DNA of 64,000 nt from Hofstenia miamia (taxonomy: Eukaryota > Xenacoelomorpha > Acoela). The position numbers and the translations under genes were made by a program. Shown piece after piece: positions 31,188-38,231 of this stretch. Where the stretch lies: contig SCFE01000071.1 of assembly GCA_004352715.1 (NCBI GenBank), forward strand, positions 509,609 to 573,608, in the 5' to 3' direction. The notes below the pieces were generated by a model. It saw nothing but the letters and a program-made list of their open reading frames with translations. It did not search any database and was not told the DNA's origin. The first letter of the stretch is position 1, and every line of letters starts with the position of its first letter.

Positions 31188-33778
31188 TGTATATATATAT
31201 ACATATAGATTTTAGCAGCCAGGACGGTGGGAATACATTAGAATTCATTCAAATATAATTTTCTTGTTTACTTTACATTGTTTTTTTACTAGAAATAAAA
31301 AAAAAGTTTATCCAAGAATTGTAAAAGGTTCAGCAAACACTTCATAAAATAAGCTACTGATTAGAAATATATTATTAGGAGCTCTGATCCCCAATAAATG
31401 CTAGGCAAAGTCACCAAATTTCATTAAAAAAGCTCCACCATTTTTTGCGTAATAATTAAAAGCTTAATAGGGCAGGAAAGAATTTCTCTCGAAGACAAAT
31501 AGGCTTTTGTATAAAAATTTTTAGGCACTCATAATTCCTGAACTAATAAATTTATCTAAAAACTAAAAACACCACTTTATTGATAAATGCATCTTCTTTC
31601 ATTTCTTATTTTTAGCAATTGCTAAATTTATTGAAATTTGTTCTAAATATTTCAGAAAATTAAAATGTGTTTGTCAACTAATTTCAATTGAAATTTTGAA
31701 AAGCCATTTGTGGTAATTTCAATATATTTCAATGATTTTCGTATAGTCTAATTAAAAAAAAATATTAAATCTTTTAATGAACACAACGTTTTTTCACGTT
31801 TTCAAAAAACACCATTAAGATATTTTGAAATTACAGAACTTTTTGAATATTATGTTGAAAATTCGTACTAAAGTGCTTTTTCTGAGGTAGTTGGAAAGAT
31901 TCACTATATTTTTTAAATTTCCGAATTCTTGAAAAAGATTTAAGTTCTCTTCATATCTAATATTCAGGTAATTATAAAGGTTCAAGACCTTGGGATTAAC
32001 AACAAACCCTAAATTTTTATTATTAAGTAAATGGCTATTAAGTCATGCCGTGGGAAAAGTCAGAGTTCGCAGCACGGATAAATAAAGCAAACAAGAGGCG
32101 CGGATTAACAACAAAACTAAAAGAGGAGGCACTCCCCTATCCCGTAATGGATATCTTTATTACTCTTTAAGTTATAGGCGCTTAAAAAATTTTAAAAACC
32201 GTCAACAGTTCTCAAAAATGGTTAGGCTGCTTAAACCTTTGACTCACATTGGGTCTACAGAGAAGCAACATTATTTTGGTCCTTATCGTGATGGACATTA
32301 AATTATCAATCCAATTCCGCATTGCATTGTGATGTGATAGATATGAATTTTTGCCTGTCTAGATGACACATCAACATCTTTATCTGACTGTATCATTAAT
32401 TGTGAAAAGACTTTTCGCTATTCTTGCGACATGCATTCCTTTAGAGTGAATTTTTCAAATACGCATTTGTGTTAACCAAATATTGATGCTTGTTTTCTAA
32501 GGGGAAACCTTCAATTATCTAAATCTGGTTGAAAATTATTTTATTCTGATATTCAAACTTCATGCTTGAAATATTTCACGAAGTTTTCTGCTTTTTGTGA
32601 TGTTTAAGAATTCGATAAAACAGGTTAAAATCCGGACAGGATAAACAATTTGGTTTTGAAAAAATAATTTTTGTTCCTGAACCCACCTCTAGTTCAACAA
32701 TACAATTATTCATAAATTGGATCTAAAAAACCCTATATGCGATAAGCACAATTTTGGGAAAAATTTCTTTGGTTTGCAATTCTAACATGATTCTTCAAAT
32801 ATATTTAAAAAAATGCCCCTGAACCTTCATCAAAACTACATGAAATGCCTGGTTTGACTGTCAGTTTTGTGTATGCTTGATAATACAATTTAAATTTTTA
32901 ATGAAAATTTGCAACACATTTTGTAACAAATTTACTATTTAAATGCATACTATTTACATGCTCCTGCAAGGTAATCCAATGCAAAAAATATTTCTTAACT
33001 TGTCTTTTTGATTAGATATAATAGAAAAATCATCACTAGCTTACGTTATATAGGTATTCTTCAAGCTTTAGGCAAAACAAAAAGGAATCCATACTGAAAT
33101 TGATTCACAGAAATACTTTATGTTCCTATGGTTATGCTCTGGATATAAAAAATATTTACTTCAATTTAAGCAGATTTTCTTACCTTTGATGCATATACTT
33201 TTTCTGGAGACCCAGTCTCCAAAACGGATCAATTTTCATTTTAATAATTTTTCATAATATTTTTTGTGGTAGTATAAACTGGAAATAGCAAATAGGATTT
33301 AGCAAAATGTCAAACTTTGCAGTCTTATATTCGTCAATATTTTTGCAGGTTTAATCAGGTAAAGCTCTACAAGTTAGATATCAGCATGTTACGGACTCAT
33401 AAACATCACTTTTAGACTATGCTGCATTAAGGAGTCCTATTTAACTCTAGGACAATGGCATCGTGTTTCTGAAAAAAGTAAGAAATTTTTATATTTATGT
33501 AATTTTGTTTAAATTATGTTTTAAAAATGTTTTTAAGTATGGGAAACTATATATAATCATGTTTAGGAAAACTTTATATCAACTTGCCTTTAAATAGTGG
33601 CTATGGTTTAAATGCACCTGTTATATCAGAAGTAAAAGACTTCAAGAAATCTGTACCTTATGTAATTAGACGCTCCATGATTAAAGACAATTGGTCAAAT
33701 GGTAGCATCCTTGTTCACCTAAATATATTTTCCATAATATCACTATTACTTTTTAATGGTTTAGTAGTGGATTATTAA
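11693..33778 (+). CDS. Secreted PI-PLC X-domain-like protein, 7 exons
   Basis: Full model: exons 11693-11813, 14975-15471, 21153-21393, 22923-23163, 29367-29636, 33416-33477 and 33567-33778. Every donor starts GT, every acceptor ends AG, and phases match (1,0,1,2,2,1), giving 1,644 nt and 547 residues. It has an N-terminal signal peptide ('MKYYIFLVILGLTSGQ'), a Cys-rich segment (~42-94) and a PLC-X-like barrel from ~125. A hydrophobic C-terminus ('GSILVHLNIFSIISLLLF') suggests a GPI anchor or a membrane tail. Family anchors are 'DIVLPGIHRAG', 'QIGVRFFDIHI', 'NHPGETIVWKL' and 'VAGKLIICDNG'. PLC-X enzymes cleave phosphoinositides with two His plus metal ligands. Here the first His is kept (H138), but the usual 'GTHDS' reads 'GIHRA' and the second-His 'HG' site reads 'VTASALLG', so I infer weak or lost catalysis. 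Introns are full of transposons. Confidence 0.8.
11814..12194. other. Intron 1, first part
   Basis: Intron sequence with a possible repeat terminus at 11899-11933. No coding content is seen before the pogo-like element. Confidence 0.5.
12350..12779. mobile_element. MITE nested in the pogo-like element
   Basis: About 430 bp bounded by ~29-bp inverted repeats: 'ATAGTGCATCTTCACGAGAG' on the left, and 'CTCTCGTGAAAATGCACTAT' on the right. 'TAATGATT' flanks both sides (12341-12348 and 12780-12787), consistent with an 8-bp, hAT-type target duplication with a one-base ambiguity at the left edge. The motif 'AGAGCGCTCT' recurs inside. It is noncoding, so the open frames at 12464-12745 are accidental. 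Confidence 0.75.
12798..13465 (-). pseudogene. pogo/jerky-type transposase relic
   Basis: Reading 13465 downward: 'PRTYKKK' (typical pogo/Tigger start), then after a shift 'FEKAVTAVMSGDSTLRDTVK' (psq-type helix-turn-helix), then degenerate sequence. 105 codons at 13115-12798 follow, including 'CINKYFLDLEKILDRRGSGN' and 'IPELIYNCDGHM'. The last corresponds to the family 'FNVDETG' site holding the first catalytic Asp. The remaining DDE catalytic core is missing, replaced by the MITE at 12350-12779. Confidence 0.72.
13896..14974. other. Intron 1, last part with scaffold gap
   Basis: AT-rich intron sequence. It contains a 73-codon + strand frame at 14090-14311 with no recognisable motif, and the gap described separately. 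It ends at the exon 2 acceptor (CATTTTCAG|CC). Confidence 0.45.
14310..14501. repeat. (TA)n with assembly gap
   Basis: Pure TA repeat on both sides of 140 Ns (14342-14481). The gap is most simply an unassembled TA microsatellite. Open frames crossing it (poly-Tyr/Ile) are artefacts. Confidence 0.95.
14975..15471 (+). CDS. PLC-X-like gene, exon 2 (Cys-rich and catalytic start)
   Basis: Acceptor TTTTCAG|CC and donor GTAAAG|GTAAAT, phase 1 in and 0 out, codons 41-206. It includes eight or more cysteines in 'SYCPPYHCYDYIGKGCYSCP' and nearby, then 'DIVLPGIHRAG' (H138, aligned with the first catalytic His of PLC-X) and 'GVRFFDIHIAA'. The expected 'HG' second-His position is occupied by 'VTASALLG' (residues 193-200). 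Confidence 0.85.
15472..16636. other. Intron 2, first part
   Basis: AT-rich intron. A (TA)n tract lies at 16547-16586. Short open frames (for example 16328-16516) show no family motif. Confidence 0.45.
16637..17340. mobile_element. Non-autonomous element with CAGAGATG ends
   Basis: Inverted termini read 'CAGAGATGGAAGTGAGGC' on the left and, reverse-complemented, 'CAGAGATGTAAGTGGGGC' on the right, enclosing 704 bp rich in GCCCC motifs. CAG-type ends and length suggest a hAT-like element, but I see no matching 8-bp target duplication. Short internal frames (16642-16842, 16897-17085) have no recognisable transposase motif. Confidence 0.6.
17419..18480 (-). pseudogene. mariner-like transposase relic
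   Basis: Minus-strand mariner-type transposase with stops. In order: 'SRWIPRDLISQQM' (linker), 'VTFIDEKWFYWRNIGTKTSN' (first catalytic Asp), 'APYSPDYNLLDRWIFSDLEA' (third catalytic Asp region, form 'PYSPDL'), and C-terminus 'SVQENHGTYF' then stop near 17494. The 3' end carries 'AAGTCTCATTACTTTTTGG' (reverse complement of 17420-17440), a plausible terminal repeat. I found no right-hand partner. Open frames at 18144-18682 on the + strand are its antisense. Confidence 0.8.
18481..20016. other. Intron 2, middle, no gene seen
   Basis: AT-rich intron. Nothing beyond short chance frames; the mariner relic's upstream end may extend into the first few hundred bases. Confidence 0.45.
20020..20562. mobile_element. 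PIF/Harbinger-like MITE with internal array
   Basis: 543 bp bounded by near-perfect inverted repeats of about 28 bp ('AGGTGTGTTCCCACTATCGA' left and its complement at the right) and flanked by TAA on both sides (20017-20019, 20563-20565). That suits a 3-bp TWA target duplication. The subterminal unit 'CTGATAAAAGTCGATAGT' or close variants recurs at least five times inside, in both orientations. Noncoding; the 60-84 codon frames across it are artefacts. Confidence 0.82.
20730..21080. mobile_element. hAT-like MITE
   Basis: 351 bp with inverted ends 'CAATGCTGGAACCCTGCC' and (reverse complement) 'TGTGTTGGAACCGTGCCG', internal 'GGCACGG' repeats, and flanks TAATGTTT (20722-20729) versus GAATGTTT (21081-21088), a 7/8 match to an 8-bp target duplication. 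It lies only 72 bp upstream of exon 3. Confidence 0.7.
21153..21393 (+). CDS. PLC-X-like gene, exon 3
   Basis: Acceptor TATTTTAG|GT, donor TCTAG|GTAAAT, phase 0 in and 1 out. It encodes 'MPLFRFLEDTIKFLQNHPGE', 'TIVWKLHWEFGW' and 'EVLLADVAGKLIICDNGFLG'. These match the middle X-domain strands (family forms 'HPGEIVVLDFNHF' and 'GKRVIVFY'). Confidence 0.85.
21394..22922. other. Intron 3
   Basis: No clear gene. A 12-G run sits at 21444-21455. Around 21960-22200 the + strand reads a partly open frame ('NQALLHISPIAFKFL') broken by stops, which I do not recognise. Confidence 0.45.
22923..23163 (+). CDS. PLC-X-like gene, exon 4
   Basis: Acceptor ATGTTTAG|GT, donor CCAA|GTAAGT, phase 1 in and 2 out. 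It encodes 'GSLVCDSSFKVTKTFFPEKL', four cysteines and 'ADAICSPHSEIVTLHSHF'. It follows the X-domain core and is less conserved; assignment rests on matching phase and an open frame with the same Cys-rich character. Confidence 0.75.
23164..24355. other. Intron 4, first part
   Basis: AT-rich intron. GC-rich patches near 24090-24130 ('CGGGTACCCGATTAAACCCG') and 24200-24250 look like subterminal repeats of an unidentified DNA transposon. Confidence 0.4.
24454..24772. other. Assembly gap (319 N)
   Basis: Unknown sequence. Open frames that cross it are meaningless. Confidence 0.98.
24938..25208. repeat. Direct duplication, ~184-bp period
   Basis: 'ATGCTTGGATCAACTTC...' at 24938-25023 recurs with a few substitutions at 25122-25207. 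Both copies contain 'CCTAGTTCATTAGCT' and 'AAATTAAAAACTACAT'. This is two units of a tandem repeat inside the element above. Confidence 0.8.
25498..29366. other. Intron 4, last part, no gene seen
   Basis: AT-rich. A 78-codon + frame (25738-25974) and a partly open minus-strand stretch at 26270-26800 (Asn/Ser/Lys-rich, broken by stops) have no recognisable family. A GC-rich patch lies at 28485-28550. Confidence 0.4.
29367..29636 (+). CDS. PLC-X-like gene, exon 5
   Basis: Acceptor AACTTTAG|T completes the AA|T codon from exon 4. It encodes 'FCIVGVTNDVGYRLMNGKIA', 'IFADCGVGYIPLGIM' and 'SHSSLHSK'. The frame meets a TAA at 29638, but a donor CTCAAA|GTAACT two bases earlier leads in matching phase to exon 6, so I treat the stop as intronic in the full-length form. 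A shorter isoform ending here is possible. Confidence 0.75.
29637..33415. other. Intron 5, contains TA gap
   Basis: AT-rich intron without recognisable genes. The GT-rich donor is GTAACT. Short minus frames (for example 30341-30538) have no motif. Confidence 0.45.
30974..31184. repeat. (TA)n with assembly gap
   Basis: TA repeat on both sides of 149 Ns (31007-31155); the same type of unresolved microsatellite as at 14.3 kb. Confidence 0.95.
33416..33477 (+). CDS. PLC-X-like gene, exon 6 (mini-exon)
   Basis: 62-nt exon, acceptor CACTTTTAG|A, donor GAAAAAA|GTAAGA, phase 2 in and 1 out. It encodes 'LCCIKESYLTLGQWHRVSEK'. It is the only stretch I found that bridges the phase-2 end of exon 5 and the phase-1 start of exon 7 without a stop, which supports it strongly. 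Confidence 0.7.
33567..33778 (+). CDS. PLC-X-like gene, exon 7 (C-terminus)
   Basis: Acceptor CATGTTTAG|GA, ends at TAA 33776-33778. It encodes 'KLYINLPLNSGYGL', 'KDFKKSVPYVIRRSM' and a final hydrophobic stretch 'ILVHLNIFSIISLLLFNGLV' with only three residues after it. That layout (small-residue site 'WSNGS', then a terminal hydrophobic tail) is typical of a GPI-attachment signal. Confidence 0.8.
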
Positions 33779-35697
33779 CTTGCAAATGAATATCTTAATA
33801 ATTTTGAAATGTTTGTATTGATCTGTTGAAGTATATTTAGATTATTTTATCCTTTTATAGTTTTATTTCAAGTTTCATTAGTAACCACAGTCCAGGCTTG
33901 TCAACGAGCCGAAATTTCCAAGCTCGGCTCGACTCGTTTAAATTTTGTGTAAGTTCGGCTCGACTCGTTTAAATTTTGTGTACGTTCGGCTCGGCTCTCC
34001 ACATAAAATCTTTGAATGAGGCTCGTTTTAGCTCGGTATTTTTTTTAAAAATATTTTACATAGCTCTTCCTATTATTTAATAAACATTTCTTAAATAAGA
34101 TTATAGGAAAGGCATACTGACTGCAAAAATCAAATTGTGTTTTCATGTTGTACTCTTGGATAGCGCTAACCGCCATTGCGTAAAAAAATAGATTCTTCGT
34201 TGTCCCAGAGGCTAAAACAGTGACGAATCTCCGGGGATATTTAGGGAAGGAGGAATAATTACTGCTAGGAAAAAAATCAGGCTAATAATATTTGTCATAC
34301 CCTGACAGATTTGAACAATTTCCACACTGTGGTACTGAAAACCACATTTACTCTAGAAAGTGCTTCAGTTAGACATTTATTTTGGCTTTGAAATGAACTA
34401 TTTGCTAAAAATAGCTGTCAGGTGCTTCATTAGGTCAACAAATCGTTGTTGAAAGTCACTTTAGACAGCAAAAATTTAGAATTTTATTTCAGAAAGCACA
34501 ATTAAATTAGTTTTGCAGACCTTATATTTTGTTTTCTTCGGCTCTCAAAAACGCCAATGACCTGCGGTGGTATATTTAAGTTTTTACTGATGTTAGTAAA
34601 ACGCGTTCTGCAACCAACTGACAATCTGATAACGCTTACTTGTTTTGACAATTTCTCTAGAAGCTGCAAAAACTAATAAATCAACTAATTTGTTTCTTAA
34701 CATATCTGACTTGTTATAGCAAATCGAATAATTGAAAACATACTTTCGCAATGATCTTAAAAATGGGCACATAATCTGCTGAAATAACAATATGTTTTGA
34801 AGTATTAGGGTCAGACTTGGGCTAAGGTTTTCTGCCCATTTCCATTTGTGGCTTGCTCTGCGGGAATGGTCATATAGCAAGGAAAAGGTCGATGATTAAT
34901 TTATCGCATATAAACATAATTGAAATTGTTCGATCTTAAATGCTATAGTTGATATATTTTCCTTAGTTTTTATATGACATATTATACTTGCAGTGATAAT
35001 ATTATTTGGTAGAGAAAAAATTAGCTAGATTGCTGTGCTTGAGACGCACCATACCTTGTTTTCAAAAGTCCAGACTTAGTTGTAGCTCTGACCTGCACAC
35101 CCTTAGATTGAACCAGTACTAATGAAATTTCAATCCTAGATTCAACACTGTACCAAAATAGGTCCAGTGGAACTCTAGTCCTTCGTACAATGGCTTAAGA
35201 ATATATTCTTCTAATGAGGGTGTTGGAATGCTTTTAGAAGTTGAAGAAATTATTCTCGAGACTGGAAAAAATAGAGGTCAATCAACAATTACTAAATATT
35301 TTGGAAAACAGTAATATTTTTACTTCAGCTATAAATCCAGATTTTTCGAGTACATTTACTCTTTCATTATAAAGTACTTTTTTCTTAAAATCCAAAAGTG
35401 TCTAAAATCCAGTACTGCGTAATGAATATGTTGGAAAAACGGGCTACACAGCTTTGGAGTACATTATATTTATAGGAGATTTGTAGAGTAGGATTTATAC
35501 TACAGGGAGCTTATGGGAATTGCTGGATTGAAATTTTTGTAGCCAGTTTTAATAATGGCTGAGTAATGTGTCGCTTTAAGGAGCCTAGTTAAACTTAGTA
35601 AGAATATGAAGATCTATTTTGACATACAAAGATCTCATCAGTTTCTTTACAAATTAATCCCTCTAAATTTTCCAGATTTCACAATAATTAGAATTTT
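33779..35697. other. Intergenic with a hAT-like end and relics
   Basis: 'CAGGCTTGTCAACGAGCC' at 33894 followed by two or more 31-bp units containing 'GGCTCGACTCGTTTAAATTT' (33922-33986) looks like the terminus of a hAT-type element. A 95-codon minus frame at 34593-34880 could be part of its degenerate transposase, but I found no partner end and no diagnostic motif. Confidence 0.4.
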
Positions 35698-36175
35698 CTA
35701 AATTTTAAATATTGGTAAGTCTAATTTATAAATATAGTCTTCTTTGGTGTTCAAACCTGGTTGCAATGATTTTATAAAATTGCTCTCTATGGTTTTTAAA
35801 TAACTTGATCTTGCTGTCTGGTGCAATATTTTTGTTTCAAATTTTAGTCCACATTTAATTAGATGAATTAGATATACTAGAACTGGTTTCATGTTCTTTG
35901 ATTCTTCTTGATAATTGTCTACTAGAAAATCCAATATAATTTTTAATTATATTTGTTAAATTATATTAGATTTATTGGTTTATTCGGGTGTTGATTTTAA
36001 TTTAAATTTAGTTCTTAATTTATCACTATATATATATATATAACTTTTTCTTTAATTATTGATATTTTTCATAGTTCTTTGATCATGTTTTCAGTGTGGA
36101 GTCCTTTATATTCCATATTAAAACAATTTTCATAAGTAGTTTGATTTTTTTCATTTTTTGTTCTTAATTCTATAT
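35698..36175 (-). pseudogene. Penelope-like element fragment, inverted copy
   Basis: Minus-strand frame 35698-35934 reads 'LIHLIKCGLKFETKILHQTA' and 'FIKSLQPGLNTKEDYIY'. Its layout fits the GIY-YIG endonuclease tail of Penelope-like retroelements ('H..CGH.FDW..ILDRE' then 'PSLNRDEG'). Upstream, toward 36175, it matches the + strand copy at 36290-36745 in inverse orientation. Confidence 0.6.
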
Positions 36176-36184
36176 ATAGAACCA

Positions 36185-36745
36185 ATTAACCAAGAAAGAT
36201 GAAAACTTAAGATAGAATTAAAGAAAAATGAATATCCAAATAATTTCATAGATCAACATACTAAGAAATCATTACAAGACATTTTAATTAAAAACAAAAG
36301 ATCAAAACAGTCAAACTAATTATGAATATCGTTTTAATATCGAATATACAGGACTCGACACTGAAAACATGATCAAAAAACTAAGAGAATTATCAATAAT
36401 TAAAGAAAAAGTTAGATATATATAGCAATGATAAACTAATAAAATCTACAACTGAAGAAACCAATAAGTCTAATATAATTTATGAAATAAAATGTACCTG
36501 TTGTGAAGATCATATTGGTTTTTCTAGTAACAATTATCAAGAAGAATGAAAAAACATGAGACCAGTTCTAGTATCTAATCATCTAATTAAATGCGGACTA
36601 GAATTTGAAATTTGAAGCAAAGATAATACACCAGACATCAAGATCAAGTTATTTAAAAATCATTGAGAGAATTTTCATAAAATCATTGCAACCAAGTTTG
36701 AACATCAAGGGGGCTATATTTGTGAATTAAACTCACCACTACTTA
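36185..36745 (+). pseudogene. Penelope-like element fragment, forward copy
   Basis: + strand relic reading 'ELKKNEYPNNFIDQHTKKSL' (connector after the reverse transcriptase), 'IEYTGLDTENMIKKL', 'IIYEIKCTCCEDHIGFSS' (matches the GIY-YIG entry 'VYKIKCKDCDKVYIGQT') and 'VLVSNHLIKCGLEFE'. Stops make it inactive. It is a diverged, head-to-head partner of the copy at 35698-36175; the two meet near 36175. Confidence 0.6.
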
Positions 36746-37429
36746 AAATTCTGAAAATTATAATTGTTATTGTAAAATCTTGTAAATTTAGACGGGAAAA
36801 ATTTTTAAAGAGACTGACAATGAAGTTGTAAGTCAAAATATATCTGCATGTTCTTATTAGGTTTATTGGCTGACTAGGTATAGGTAAGAACTGCTTAAAA
36901 CTTATTTCAATTTGAATGCATCATTGCCTAATTGAAATATCTTTTGAGTATGAAATGAATTGATTTCATCTTGAACAGGCTTAGCCCCTATTAATATATA
37001 ATTGAAAATATGCATTGATTTGAAAGTTGAGGTTAAGTCGATCATGCAAACATTTGTTGAAATTCAGTACAATGAGCAAATTTCATATAAATGACTGTAT
37101 TTCAAATTATTATAATGCCCAGAGTGTCTTACAAATTTTAGAAAAACTTTTTTAGTAACTGTGGCTTGATTTTATCCAAACTTCTAAAAAATTTAATTTA
37201 TTATATATATATATATATATATATATTCTAGGAACAATTTGGTTAATAGTAAAATTATGATGACCAAATTTATTCAATCATATTTAACAAGAACCATTAT
37301 TGAAAATATAATAATTTCTTAATCCATTTAACATGAATAAAATCCCCAGGGCCAAAAACCTATTTGACCATTTTTAAGTGCATGTACAAAATGAAATGAT
37401 TGAAATAAAAGTTGTTATTCCCTACACTT

Positions 37430-37915
37430 ATATGTAGCCATAACCTAAAGTGACCACAATTTGGGCTGCCATCTGTTAAGGGGCTAGTTTTCACCCCAGA
37501 CACAGTGCAGTTTCTCCCAAATTGTCACAGGATCTTAATCAAAATTTATTAAACTAAAATCCATGAAGAATCTAAAAGGGTTTAGTAATAAAATTCAAAA
37601 GCAAATGATGCTGAAGTGAGAATAAATTTCATTGTGCCTTTGCTACAGACTTCTCGCGTATTTATAACAATCTTGTGAATTATTACCTGGTATATGTTTA
37701 CAAACTTCAAATGAGTTCCTTTGCAAATTTAAACAAGCAATAACATGTAAAATTGAATCAAGGGGACAAATAATAAAATGACCAAACAACTGCACTCAAA
37801 AATGGAATAAATTGATAGCAACAATCATGATGTCACTATGACGTAACACTAATTTTAGAGTGCCAAATAATCAAATAATCAAAAATAGGGGCCCTGAGTG
37901 AATCTACATTAGTAC
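37430..37915. repeat. Dispersed repeat family, copy A
   Basis: Shares ordered blocks with copies at 46010-46330 and 49345-49830, all in the same orientation: 'ATATGTAG', 'ATTACCTG', 'TTTGTTTACAA', 'CAAGCAAT', 'AATCAAGGGGACA' and the ending 'CCCTGAGTGA.TCTACA'. Noncoding; family unknown. Confidence 0.6.
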
Positions 37916-38023
37916 CTAATCCATTAGAACATAATGATTGTCCAATTAAATTTGGTTTGATTTAGTATTTGTCATTAAAAATAAATTGTGATATTTTTAA
38001 GCAATATTTTGATTGTTTAACAA

Positions 38024-38086
38024 ATGTAGAAATATATATATTGAAAATAAAAAACATTTTCCAGTGATAGTGAACAGATAGAGTGC

Positions 38087-38127
<41 letters not shown>

Positions 38128-38193
38128 TGGGCACTCTATCTGTTCACTATCACTGGAAAATGTTTTTTATTTTCAATATATATATTTCTACAT
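38024..38193. repeat. Perfect 70-bp palindrome with TA spacer
   Basis: 38024-38093 and 38124-38193 are exact reverse complements over 70 bases, separated by a 30-base TA-rich spacer. The right arm ends directly before a single N (38194). It could be a fold-back assembly artefact or a real hairpin or MITE. Confidence 0.92.
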
Positions 38194-38194
38194 N

Positions 38195-38226
<32 letters not shown>

Positions 38227-38231
<5 letters not shown>

